Source of the DNA: Echinicola shivajiensis
Lineage (GTDB): Bacteria; Bacteroidota; Bacteroidia; Cytophagales; Cyclobacteriaceae
Reading direction: 5' to 3'
Length of the DNA: 64,000 bases
Assembly (NCBI RefSeq): GCF_018642165.1
Contig: NZ_JAHHZM010000003.1
Location: forward strand, 186,001-250,000
Positions within the stretch are counted from its first letter, which is position 1, and every line of letters starts with the position of its first letter. Below, piece after piece: positions 17,010-25,077 of this stretch. Below the pieces are notes generated by a model. It was given only the letters and a program-made list of their open reading frames with translations, was not told where the DNA came from and did no database searches. The translations under genes were made by a program, and so were the position numbers.

Positions 17010-17133
17010 AAGAGATGTCCTAAATAGCTACTCCGTTCAATTGTATGATATTAGCGCTTTATTAAAGACCGTCAATCATTAAAAAATCAGACGAAATCTT
17101 AAGATAAGATTTAACCACAGCGTATAAAATTAG

Positions 17134-17187
17134 GTAGGATAGCGTTCCGGTTGCTGAGCTTTTCGAAGCATCGGAACGCTATCCTAC
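17134..17187. repeat. Long perfect hairpin with inner TTCG tetraloop
   Basis: Perfect 16-bp arms, GTAGGATAGCGTTCCG (17134-17149) and its complement (17172-17187), enclose a second small hairpin GCTT-TTCG-AAGC (17158-17169). It is flanked by ATTTAAC (17109-17115, matches RYYYAAC) and GTTAGGC (17222-17228, matches GTTRRRY), so a degenerate attC is possible, although the loop text resembles dispersed Bacteroidota palindromes. It lies in the gene-free gap 17012-17474. Confidence 0.7.
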
Positions 17188-17281
17188 AACTAAACGATCC
17201 TGATGTGTACGTTGTCTAAATGTTAGGCTAAAGAGTGACAAACTATTCCAATCAAAAGATTTGGTAAAGAATACGCGACAC

Positions 17282-17471
17282 TGTCATCCTGATGATAGGA
17301 AGGGTCTCTTCCAGTAACTTAATGCTATTGTTATGTTAATACTCCGTTTAAGGTTTTTCAATGATGAGACCATTGGCTTTAATAGTAAAACCTGAAATGG
17401 CATTGGTATTAAGTAACCTCGTTGGTTATTTAATGCTTCATAAGAGACTTTTCGCGATGCTCGGAGTGACA
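17282..17471. repeat. 190-bp inverted-repeat element (BIME/MITE-like)
   Basis: The left end TGTCATCCTGATGATAGG...GGTCTCTT mirrors the right end AAGAGACTTTTCGCGATGC...GTGACA. Moving inward, GTAACTTAATGCTATTG mirrors CATTGGTATTAAGTAAC, then AGGTTTT (17351-17357) pairs with AAAACCT (17387-17393). The whole element is therefore one long imperfect hairpin. It ends 3 bp before the stop of the dioxygenase gene on the other strand and may act as its terminator. Confidence 0.65.
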
Positions 17472-17474
17472 AAA

Positions 17475-18332
17475 TCACTCCCCAATAACATCTTTCCAAT
17501 CCAATTTATCATTATGGGAGTGGGTGAACCCCATGGCCCTTTCCTCCTCAATGGTTTGGGCATCCCTAAAGGCCATCACATAGGTCTTTCTCCAAGTTTT
17601 GGCCAAATTCCCACCGGAGCCATGGACAATTCGCTCGTCATGGATGGTAATGCTTCCGCGTTTTACCGGTAGATAAACAATTTCATCCGTGGCCTTACTT
17701 TCAATCACCAGAGTGTGGGCATCGCCCCTAGATTCATTTTCCTTGGAGGCATCAAAACTAATGGGCTTGTGCTTTCTTAATTCTGGCTCCTTATTGGTGC
17801 CAGGAACCACTTGTAAGCAGCCGTTTTCCAGTTCCGAATCGGTAAGGGCCAGAGAAAAAGTGGCCGTCCAAGTATTTTTGGTTTTTGGCCAATAACCTAA
17901 ATCCTGATGCATGGCAAATTCAGCCTTACTTTTAGAGGGCTTTTTGCCCAAAAACTGCTCATAATCCATTTTTGCGGTGCCTTCTGTGTAAAGTTGGTCG
18001 GCAATACTTTGGGCTACTTTGAAGAATATATTGTCCTTGAGTTCTGGGGCATATTGGCTGGGAAGCATGGCATTGACCAACTGGAAATCTTCAATAGGAG
18101 TGCCATAAGGCTGACTCATATCGCAAAAATCCTTGCCCATGCGCTCTTGCTCCTTTCCGCTCATAAAATGGTCAAACCAAGGGTCAAGAAAACTCAATTC
18201 TTCCTCGGTCAAAACATCATTCAATACCAAATAGCCAAGGTCCTTATAACTTTGGATTTCTTCTTCGGTGATCAAATAACGATCCCCTTTTCTTCTTTCC
18301 TTGCCGGAATTCTTATTTTCTACTCTTTTCAT
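17475..18332 (-). CDS. Phytanoyl-CoA dioxygenase (PhyH) family protein
   Basis: This 285-residue Fe(II)/2-oxoglutarate oxygenase has H142-x-D144 in MHQDLGYW and H237 in DERIVHGSGGN as the metal triad. R248 in WRKTYVMAFR holds 2-oxoglutarate. ENGCLQVVPGTN is the typical PhyH strand-loop. It is cytoplasmic and hydroxylates a small molecule; bacterial members act on varied substrates such as ectoine, phosphonates, sugars or lipids, so the substrate is open. It is divergent from an AraC-type regulator gene with only 103 bp between the starts, which suggests that regulator controls it. Confidence 0.88.
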   Translation of the reverse strand: MKRVENKNSGKERRKGDRYLITEEEIQSYKDLGYLVLNDVLTEEELSFLDPWFDHFMSGKEQERMGKDFCDMSQPYGTPIEDFQLVNAMLPSQYAPELKDNIFFKVAQSIADQLYTEGTAKMDYEQFLGKKPSKSKAEFAMHQDLGYWPKTKNTWTATFSLALTDSELENGCLQVVPGTNKEPELRKHKPISFDASKENESRGDAHTLVIESKATDEIVYLPVKRGSITIHDERIVHGSGGNLAKTWRKTYVMAFRDAQTIEEERAMGFTHSHNDKLDWKDVIGE

Positions 18333-18435
18333 TTATATTAATATTTAACGTAAATCAGAATATAAATACAAATTAAAGCGGTGAATTAGTAATAACTACG
18401 CTGAAAATTCATAATAATGGCACTATATTAATATT

Positions 18436-19329
18436 ATGAAAATTTCGCTCGAAAAGATCAATACCCTGGCCCATCAATCCTTTTTTGTCAAGGAGGTCAA
18501 TAAGCCCTATTTCACAGCACCTTTGCACTTTCATCCTGAATTGGAGATTTTATTGATTTTGGAAGGCTATGGTAGCAAATATGTAGGGGATTGCATCGAG
18601 CCCTTTGGTCCGGATGATTTGGTACTTATAGGTTCCAATACTCCCCACCTTTGGCAGTGCGATCCTGAATTTTATAATAATGATCCTGACCTGAGGTCCA
18701 GGGCCATTTGCATTCAATTTAAAATGGAGTTTTTAGGGGGTACTTTTCTAAGGATTCCTGAAATGGAAAAGATTCAAGGCTTGTTACAGCATGCAGGCAG
18801 GGGAATTCGTTTTATTGGAGGGGAGCAAAAAATGCTTAAAAAGAGAATTTTGGAATTGGTGGAATTGGAGGGCATGGCAAGGGTAACCGCTTTGCTGATG
18901 ATTTTGGAAGCTATGGGAGCAGCTGTCAATCCAAGGTATTTAAGTTCCCCAGATTACAAACCGGAAATGGACCATCAAAAAGATTCGGACAAGATGGAGA
19001 TCGTATTTAATTATGTGATGCAGCATTTTAAGGAAAAAATTTCCTTGGCTGAGGTGTCCTCCCTGATCCATATGAGCCCAGAATATTTTTGCAAATATTT
19101 CAAGTTGAAGACCAATAAGAACTTTTCAGAGTTTCTGAATGAGGTGCGCATTGGCCATGCCTGTAAGCTATTGATGAAGGCGGATTTAAATATTTCTGAG
19201 ATTTGTTATGAATCCGGTTTTAACCATCTTTCGAATTTTAATAGGCAATTCAAGAAAATAAAAAAGATGCCACCAAGGGACTATCAGAAACAATTCTGGA
19301 AACTGGATGCGGGGGAATTTTCCGAATAG
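18436..19329 (+). CDS. AraC-family regulator with cupin sensor
   Basis: This 297-residue protein has an N-terminal cupin (about 15-120; APLHFHPELEILLILEG gives the HxHxE-like strand) and a C-terminal double helix-turn-helix (about 190-290; KISLEVSS-like helix 1, ISEICYESGFNHLSNFNRQF as helix 2). The pairing of cupin and AraC HTH is typical of sugar or small-molecule sensors. It is divergent from the PhyH oxygenase gene. One cannot tell its ligand from the sequence. Confidence 0.9.
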   Translation: MKISLEKINTLAHQSFFVKEVNKPYFTAPLHFHPELEILLILEGYGSKYVGDCIEPFGPDDLVLIGSNTPHLWQCDPEFYNNDPDLRSRAICIQFKMEFLGGTFLRIPEMEKIQGLLQHAGRGIRFIGGEQKMLKKRILELVELEGMARVTALLMILEAMGAAVNPRYLSSPDYKPEMDHQKDSDKMEIVFNYVMQHFKEKISLAEVSSLIHMSPEYFCKYFKLKTNKNFSEFLNEVRIGHACKLLMKADLNISEICYESGFNHLSNFNRQFKKIKKMPPRDYQKQFWKLDAGEFSE

Positions 19330-19349
19330 GTAGACTATATACTTTACCC

Positions 19350-19504
19350 CAGAGAACACGAAGAGCGCTGAGGAAAATAGTTTTATTAAATATGAATGGT
19401 CATAGTCTTTAGTAAAGCGAAGACTATGATCTTCGGTTTTTGTCCAGTCTTCAGACTGAGCTGAAAAACTTGTCTCCAAATCCTCTGAGTCTTCTGTGCA
19501 AAGA
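19350..19504. repeat. Compound palindromic repeat
   Basis: The element has CATAGTCTT/AAGACTATG (19401-19409 / 19420-19428) and CAGTCT-TC-AGACTG (19445-19458). The outer segments (CAGAGAACACGAAGAGCGCT and, inverted, CACAGAAGACTCAGAGGA) are also related. No gene is seen in 19330-19641. Confidence 0.55.
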
Positions 19505-19641
19505 AATCATCGGAGCTTATTATTTAATTTTTCCTAATCTTATTAGAATTAGTTATTTTTATTAATCCTCAAGTTCTAGGGAAGTCTGGTGCTAAGCCCA
19601 TTTTTTTAGACATTTCAGCGAAATAGCAAATATTTTATGGC

Positions 19642-20505
19642 ATGTTTTTCACAATTAAGCTGAACATGATTGAAGGGATTTTAAATATTATTTACGGACT
19701 GATTGCCTCGGCAGTGTTTGTGGGCATAGGGTTTTTATATGGGCGCTATCAAGAACGGAAGAAAAGCAAGGGGCAGCCACTAGAGAGGTATAAGTTTTAT
19801 CCATTCTCTCTGGACGATAAAAAAATGCTTCAGTTTGATTTGGCTTTGTTCAAAGAAGCTGTGTCAGGTCTGTTAAAGGAGAAAGACTTCCATGCAGGAC
19901 AGCAATTAGTGTTGATTGGAGAGCAAAACAATGTCCGACAGCTCTTAAAAGGCTATTTGCTGGATCAATATGAGCAACTTTATAAATTGTATAATGGGGA
20001 TAAGGTAATGGATGAATCTGTACAGTTTCTAGAGAATTATAAGCGGATTGTAACATTGATTGGAGAAAGTTTTCCCGATTGTGGAATTGAGATATTACTA
20101 CATAATCTCAGCAATCCCTCTAAGGCTTTGTACTGTATAAAAAACAATGTTACCGGAAGAAATGTAGAAGCTCCAGCAACAAATCTGGTGATGGACCTAA
20201 AAAGACGAGATACCAATAATCAGGACAAACTCAATTACCAACTTAATATTGGCAGTCGCAGATTTAAGTGCACCACCATTCCGATCTATAAAGATAAAAT
20301 GGGGATAGTTGGTGCCATTTGTATTAATGTGGACTATAATTACATCAATGAGGTTGTTCGTAAAGATCCCAAGGCCATCAACGATTTTTTAGATGCCATC
20401 TGTAAGGTGAATATGATCTTGGACGAAAATATTTTAAGCAAGAACGAATACGAAAAGGCACTAAATGGAAAACGTCATTTTCGGGATTTTTCCAATAAGT
20501 CATAG
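19642..20505 (+). CDS. Membrane-anchored YheO-like PAS domain protein
   Basis: This protein is 287 residues from ATG 19642; ATG 19666 would give a tidier start (MIEGILNIIYGLIAS). It has one N-terminal transmembrane segment (about residues 12-35), then a cytoplasmic part. Residues 140-250 match the YheO-type PAS domain: GIEILLHNLSNPSKALYCI, NNVTGRNVEAPATNL and MGIVGAICINVDY. Soluble YheO relatives carry a C-terminal HTH and bind DNA. Here no HTH is visible and the end (KRHFRDFSNKS) is short. It may therefore be a membrane sensor without its own DNA-binding output. Its neighbour is a DUF434 protein 73 bp downstream. Confidence 0.7.
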   Translation: MFFTIKLNMIEGILNIIYGLIASAVFVGIGFLYGRYQERKKSKGQPLERYKFYPFSLDDKKMLQFDLALFKEAVSGLLKEKDFHAGQQLVLIGEQNNVRQLLKGYLLDQYEQLYKLYNGDKVMDESVQFLENYKRIVTLIGESFPDCGIEILLHNLSNPSKALYCIKNNVTGRNVEAPATNLVMDLKRRDTNNQDKLNYQLNIGSRRFKCTTIPIYKDKMGIVGAICINVDYNYINEVVRKDPKAINDFLDAICKVNMILDENILSKNEYEKALNGKRHFRDFSNKS

Positions 20506-20578
20506 GGGAAAAGCGGAATAGCATATTGTTTTCAGTATGATGAATGATTAGGAGAGGGTTACAAAAAACAGGTTTTTA

Positions 20579-21283
20579 ATGCTAAGAAATAGAGGGAAAA
20601 GATCTAGTGATGATAAGTGGTTTGCTGATAAATGGCATCCCATATTCAAAGAGGCTGTAAATGATCTATGTTATTTTCTCAGTCGGGGCTATGCTGAGAG
20701 ATCCGCCTTGCAGATTGTCGGCAATAGGTATAAATTGAATAAGCGGCAAAGAAAAGCTATTTACAGAATGAGCTGCAGTGATGAACAAGTTGCTCTTAGA
20801 ACGCGGTCCAGTTGTAATGTTGGAAGTGTAAAGCATGAAGAAGTGGAGATCGATGGGTTTAACCTATTGATCCTACTAGAAAGTATACTGTCCGGTGCTT
20901 ATGTTTTTAAGGGGAGAGATGGCCTTTTTAGGGATATTTCAAGCGTACATGGCTCATATAGGCGGGTGCTCAAAACCGAAAGTGCAATCATCTTGGTAGG
21001 AAATGCTTTAAAAGAGTTGGAAGTGGGACCAGTAAAATGGTATTTCGATAGACCTGTTTCAAACAGCGGTAGAATTAAAACTAAGCTCCTCGAGATAAGC
21101 GATAATAATGGGTTTAATTGGGAAGCAGAACTGGTGATGAATCCAGATAAGGTCTTGGTAACAAGCAGTAAAATCGTTATTACTTCAGATGGGGGGATAT
21201 TGGACCATGTAGGAAAATGGTTTAATCTGGGTGCCTATTTGATCGATAACCATATCAACCACCCCAATATCATAGCAGTTTGA
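20579..21283 (+). CDS. DUF434/DUF5616 protein
   Basis: This 234-residue soluble protein begins with the DUF434 pattern NDLCYFLSRGYAERSALQIV plus GNRYKLNKRQRKAIYR. It continues with the DUF5616 pattern EIDGFNLLILLESILSGAYV, GLFRDISSVHGSY and YFDRPVSNSGRIK. The second half looks like a small alpha/beta hydrolytic or nucleotide-binding fold with conserved Asp residues, but no activity is established. It may be co-transcribed with the PAS protein upstream (73-bp gap, same strand). Confidence 0.8.
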   Translation: MLRNRGKRSSDDKWFADKWHPIFKEAVNDLCYFLSRGYAERSALQIVGNRYKLNKRQRKAIYRMSCSDEQVALRTRSSCNVGSVKHEEVEIDGFNLLILLESILSGAYVFKGRDGLFRDISSVHGSYRRVLKTESAIILVGNALKELEVGPVKWYFDRPVSNSGRIKTKLLEISDNNGFNWEAELVMNPDKVLVTSSKIVITSDGGILDHVGKWFNLGAYLIDNHINHPNIIAV

Positions 21284-21330
21284 GGGGGCGTAGTGTATAA
21301 TTTGACAGGATTTATGAAGAATACTTTATT

Positions 21331-21360
21331 CTGTCATCCTGACGCGAGGCAGGATCTCTA
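21331..21360. repeat. Dispersed TGTCATCCTGA-type unit
   Basis: CTGTCATCCTGACGCGAGGC followed by AGGATCTCTA matches the units at 10501 and 17282 in order and spacing. Confidence 0.6.
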
Positions 21361-21434
21361 CCAATAATTGAGTATTATTGTTTTTTTTATCCTCTAATTG
21401 ATATTTTTATGAAAACTTATGGTACCAACCAATT

Positions 21435-21869
21435 ATGCCTTCGATTACCTTTTTAAGAATTATTCTGGCTGTTTGCTTTTGCTTGGCTAATATACTGTTT
21501 TCATGCCAATCCGATAAGAAAGAGGAAAGTGCTTCGCAAACTAAGGAGTTGAAACAAAAGGAGTTTTACGTGGTGCCAGGTGAGGATGATCCTATTGATT
21601 CAGTTTTGGTACAAAGGGGGAAAGTATTGATATCTTACGCAGATTGCTATGAATGTCACAGAGAGGAAAGTGCTGGTAAAGGTCCTGCATTTTTTGATAT
21701 AGCCAAGAGGTATCCCAATAATCAGGTTTATTTAAATCTTTTAGGTAGAAAGGTGATTTCGGGCGGTAGCGGGACCTGGGGGCATCCCATTATGAGCCCT
21801 CATCCTAAATTGGAATTGGAAGATGCCAAGGCTATGGTTGCCTATATCCTGTCCTTGGAGGAAAGGTAA
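21435..21869 (+). CDS. Small c-type cytochrome lipoprotein
   Basis: This 144-residue protein has a lipoprotein signal ending in LFSC24 and one haem c site C71-Y-E-C74-H75, with M120 (HPIMSPHP) as the likely sixth ligand. It resembles mono-haem cytochromes of the c551/c6 type (KGPAFFDIAKRYPNN, DAKAMVAYILSL). It is likely to carry electrons in the periplasm. It stands alone and converges with the next gene on a shared terminator. Confidence 0.85.
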   Translation: MPSITFLRIILAVCFCLANILFSCQSDKKEESASQTKELKQKEFYVVPGEDDPIDSVLVQRGKVLISYADCYECHREESAGKGPAFFDIAKRYPNNQVYLNLLGRKVISGGSGTWGHPIMSPHPKLELEDAKAMVAYILSLEER

Positions 21870-21883
21870 GAAGGGAAAGAAAA

Positions 21884-21914
21884 AGCAAGAGATTATCACT
21901 TCTCCTGCTTTTTT
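21884..21914. terminator. Bidirectional terminator between convergent genes
   Basis: AGCAAGAGA (21884-21892) pairs with TCTCCTGCT (21901-21909) with one wobble. T-runs follow on the + strand (21909-21914), and on the - strand the tail is TTTTTCTTT. Confidence 0.65.
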
Positions 21915-21929
21915 AGCTTATCATACGGT

Positions 21930-22310
21930 TTATTTGGTTGCTTTCTTTTCAAGCTTTAGGTTCATTGGTCCTTCTGGAGAATTGACTTTGCCTATGTATT
22001 TAGTACCTTTTTGTTCTAATACGGTTTTTACGCTATTGCCTTCCACCCAGATTTCAAAAGAAAGCTTTCCTTCTTTGATTTCAACATTTCTGCCTGTAGC
22101 TGAATCTCCGTCATCAAAAATTACCTTGACCGAGGTTTTATTGTCCTTTTCTGTTATTACAAGACTACCTTCATGATAAGGATAAGGGGCTTCATTACAT
22201 TCATAAGTCCAGGTTCCCAGGTATTTTGAGACAGGGAAAAGTTCCTTTGCTTCTGAATGGGTAAATGCCAGGGAAATGATGCTCAAAAATAATACTACTA
22301 GATTTTTCAT
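21930..22310 (-). CDS. Small secreted protein, lipocalin-like
   Basis: This 126-residue protein has a Sec signal ending near SEAKE. The mature chain begins YLGTWTYECNEAPYPYHEGS and alternates short beta strands (SLVITEKDNKTSVKVIF, KLSFEIWVEGNSVKTVLEQK), the pattern of small lipocalin-like barrels. It is probably periplasmic or exported; no catalytic residues are evident. Function unknown. Confidence 0.65.
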   Translation of the reverse strand: MKNLVVLFLSIISLAFTHSEAKELFPVSKYLGTWTYECNEAPYPYHEGSLVITEKDNKTSVKVIFDDGDSATGRNVEIKEGKLSFEIWVEGNSVKTVLEQKGTKYIGKVNSPEGPMNLKLEKKATK

Positions 22311-22396
22311 AATATGATAATTTTTTGGTTAAACATGATGAAACAAATGTAAGCGTCCTAAGAATATGGTATGGATTTATGGGGGCTTACAGCTTA

Positions 22397-22472
22397 TTTA
22401 GGGATAAATAACCAGTTTGATAAGCAAACAAAAATACTCCTAGGGATGAAAATAGGCCATTTAGGGATAAAT
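22397..22472 (+). promoter_or_regulatory. Three-box motif TTTAGGGATAAA upstream of the GH31 cluster
   Basis: Boxes TTTAGGGATAAAT (GGGA at 22401), CCTAGGGATGAAA (22443) and TTTAGGGATAAAT (22464) are spaced 42 and 21 bp. The same motif with spacing 41 and 21 bp recurs at 54282-54356. A 21-bp direct-repeat step is typical of AraC-type binding sites. The first gene downstream is the GH31 at 22913. Confidence 0.55.
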
Positions 22473-22592
22473 GACATGGTGTTAATTAAAGAAGATTTGG
22501 GTTTGAAAACCATAAAGGGATCAAAGTTATTTGAGAGAAGATTTGGGATTTAGATTAGATCAATTGACACACTTTATTATTTTCAATTATCA

Positions 22593-22635
22593 TTGCTTAA
22601 AGTTTTTTTAAGCAAGGCTATTAGGGAGTACCCTA
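22593..22635. repeat. Two hairpins in the GH31 leader region
   Basis: TTGCTTAA/TTAAGCAA (22593-22600 / 22608-22615) is followed by TAGGG-AGTA-CCCTA (22622-22635). The gap 22311-22912 contains these, the three-box motif, and no convincing gene. Confidence 0.5.
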
Positions 22636-22912
22636 GTGTTGATTGTGATTTAGTCCTAATGTCCTATTTGAAAATCATGACAGGCTTTCCGAATGCAAAA
22701 ATATGGTAAGAAAAAGAAAATAATTGACTTGTAAAATAAGTTAATCGTTCAGGATGTTTTAATTTATTCCGTAAATGAAAGGAATTAATTTATATTTTGT
22801 TATTTTTCCTTTTGAGTACCCATTATTATTTGTTGTTCATTAGTTGATGGTTTTTGTCATTGCTACTAAGGGGGCAGTTTATTTAAGCATTCCACTACCT
22901 AAATAACAATTT

Positions 22913-25060
22913 ATGAAATTGAAGCAACTCCTTGTTTTTAGTTTGTTGGCTATGATGGCCTGTGTAGAGGGAAAAACTTTTCAGGAAGATAAGACCTTGA
23001 AAACTTCTCCTCAATGGAAACAAACTTTGCCTGGCGTATGGAAGAGTATTGTAAATAATCCACCTGAATTTAATTTACTACATGTTGCCAATAAAAGCCC
23101 TAAGGAAGAAGCAATAGATAAATTAGGGGATGCCCCTATTCCAATTGAACTTTCTGCAATAAGTTCTTTTACCAAAAATGGCCGTACTTATGTTCGGTTT
23201 CCATTAGAACAGGGGGAACAATTGTATGGACTGGGCCTGAATTTCAAGACCGTTAGGCAAAGAGGCAGAATCATGCGTTTGCATATGGACCATTATGGTG
23301 GCCGAGACAATGGTCGCACGCATGCACCTGTTCCCTTTTTTGTTTCCGATAAGGGCTATGGGGTTTTGATCAATGCAGCAAGGTATATAGATGTATATGC
23401 GGGCACTGGGGTAAGCAAGGATGCCAAAGATCCAGCAGAACCGAGAGACAGGAATACGGCCAAAAACTGGTCAGCCAATCCCTATTCGGATAATTTGGAA
23501 TTTGTCATTCCGGAAGAAGGAGTGGAGATGATTTTATTTACAGGCAAGGATATGATGGAGGTTGTTCAGCGGTTTAACCTTTATTGTGGAGGTGGATTTA
23601 TCCCTCCTAAATGGGGGCTGGGCTTTTGGCAAAGAACTCCCACACTCTATTCGGATGAAGATGTGAGCAATGAGGTAGATAGTTTTAGGGAAATGAACTT
23701 CCCTTTGGATGTAATCGGTCTGGAACCCGGCTGGCACAGTAAATCCTATCCATGTACTTTTGAGTGGGATGAGGGACGTTATCCAGATCCAAAATCATTT
23801 ATCCAGTCAATGGCTGATAAGCAAGTCAAAGTAAACTTGTGGGCCAACCCCTATTTATGGCCCGATTCCAATTTGGATAAAGAGATGAAAGCATTTACTG
23901 GTTCCCATACAGTATGGACAGGAACTGTCCCTGATTATACCATTCCCCAAGCTAGAACAGTTTTTCAAAAGCACATTAGAGCGCATCAGCTGGATTTGGG
24001 TGTAAGTGGTTTTAAAATTGATGAAGTGGATGGCTATGACACCTGGTTATGGCCTGATATTGCCACTTTTCCTTCTGGATATGATGGTGAGCAGATGCGA
24101 CAGACCTATGGTATCCAGATGATGACCATGACCGATGAAGTCTACAGGAAGAAAAACGAAAGGACATATGGGCTGATCCGTGCGGCCAATGCTGGTTCGG
24201 TATCTTATCCATATGTATTATACAATGATTATTATAGCCATAAGGATTTTATCACTGCCTTGATCAATTCCAGTTTTTCAGGACTGTTGTGGACACCAGA
24301 GGTAAGGGCCAGTGGTTCTTCTGAAGAGTGGGTGCGCAGGATGCAATCGGTTTGTTTTTCTCCATTGGCCATGCTGAACGCTTGGGCAGATGGCACCAAA
24401 CCTTGGTCTTTTCCGGATGTTTATGAAGCCTGTCAAGATGTAGCCTTTCTGCGTATGCAGTTGCTTCCCTATCTCTATTCCTCTTTTGCACAATATTATT
24501 TTGAAGGAAAACCTCCTTTTAGGGCCATGGAGCTGGTAGACGGCTATTTGGTCAAAGAAGAAGAAATCAAAGGGGAATTGGATGCAACCAAAAATCCTTA
24601 TGCTGAAGCAGTGAAGAAGGAAGTTAAGGACCAATATATGATGGGGGACAATCTTTTGGTGGCACCAATGTTTGCCGGTGAGGAGACTAGGAAGGTCGTA
24701 TTGCCAAAAGGAAAATGGTATGATTTCTATACGGGTAAATTAGTAGGTGGAGGTGAAGTGATCAGCGTAGAGCCTGGCCTAGAACAAATTCCATTATTTG
24801 TTAGAGATGGAGGGATTATTCCAATGATTGCCAAGGTGCGTCATGGTGCGGAATGGACAGAGGATACAGCCTTGGAATTGAGGGTTTATGGTACTGCGAA
24901 TGGCAGTTATCAGGTGTATAATGATGATGGTAACACTTTTAATTATGAGAATGGAGATTATTCTCTATTGAAATTGGAGGTGAGTAATGGCAAGGGCAAA
25001 GCAATAAAAGAAAAAGGAAACCCATCTCAGGACTTGAGTTGGAAGTTCATGACGAAATAA
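22913..25060 (+). CDS. GH31 family glycoside hydrolase, lipoprotein
   Basis: This 715-residue protein has a lipoprotein-type signal (LLAMMAC17). It has the GH31 N-terminal beta-sandwich (LPLEQGEQLYGLGLN-like region near residue 100), then the barrel starting GFIPPKWGLGFWQRTP. The nucleophile is D370 in GFKIDEVDGYD. At the usual acid/base position GH31 enzymes have RxxGD; here the strand reads LLWTPEVRASGSSEEW, with E463 near that site and no standard Asp. It may belong to a subfamily with other specificity, such as alpha-galactoside-type or alpha-N-acetylgalactosaminidase-like substrates. It is the first gene of a three-hydrolase run; the next start is 18 bp after its stop. Confidence 0.85.
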   Translation: MKLKQLLVFSLLAMMACVEGKTFQEDKTLKTSPQWKQTLPGVWKSIVNNPPEFNLLHVANKSPKEEAIDKLGDAPIPIELSAISSFTKNGRTYVRFPLEQGEQLYGLGLNFKTVRQRGRIMRLHMDHYGGRDNGRTHAPVPFFVSDKGYGVLINAARYIDVYAGTGVSKDAKDPAEPRDRNTAKNWSANPYSDNLEFVIPEEGVEMILFTGKDMMEVVQRFNLYCGGGFIPPKWGLGFWQRTPTLYSDEDVSNEVDSFREMNFPLDVIGLEPGWHSKSYPCTFEWDEGRYPDPKSFIQSMADKQVKVNLWANPYLWPDSNLDKEMKAFTGSHTVWTGTVPDYTIPQARTVFQKHIRAHQLDLGVSGFKIDEVDGYDTWLWPDIATFPSGYDGEQMRQTYGIQMMTMTDEVYRKKNERTYGLIRAANAGSVSYPYVLYNDYYSHKDFITALINSSFSGLLWTPEVRASGSSEEWVRRMQSVCFSPLAMLNAWADGTKPWSFPDVYEACQDVAFLRMQLLPYLYSSFAQYYFEGKPPFRAMELVDGYLVKEEEIKGELDATKNPYAEAVKKEVKDQYMMGDNLLVAPMFAGEETRKVVLPKGKWYDFYTGKLVGGGEVISVEPGLEQIPLFVRDGGIIPMIAKVRHGAEWTEDTALELRVYGTANGSYQVYNDDGNTFNYENGDYSLLKLEVSNGKGKAIKEKGNPSQDLSWKFMTK

Positions 25061-25077
25061 TTTTCAGTATTATCAAA

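Noticed and set aside
22371-22553. 60-codon open frame before the GH31 gene
   Set aside because: It is made of the three GGGATAAA boxes read through; repeated GIN/GINDM peptides come from the DNA motif, not from a protein family.
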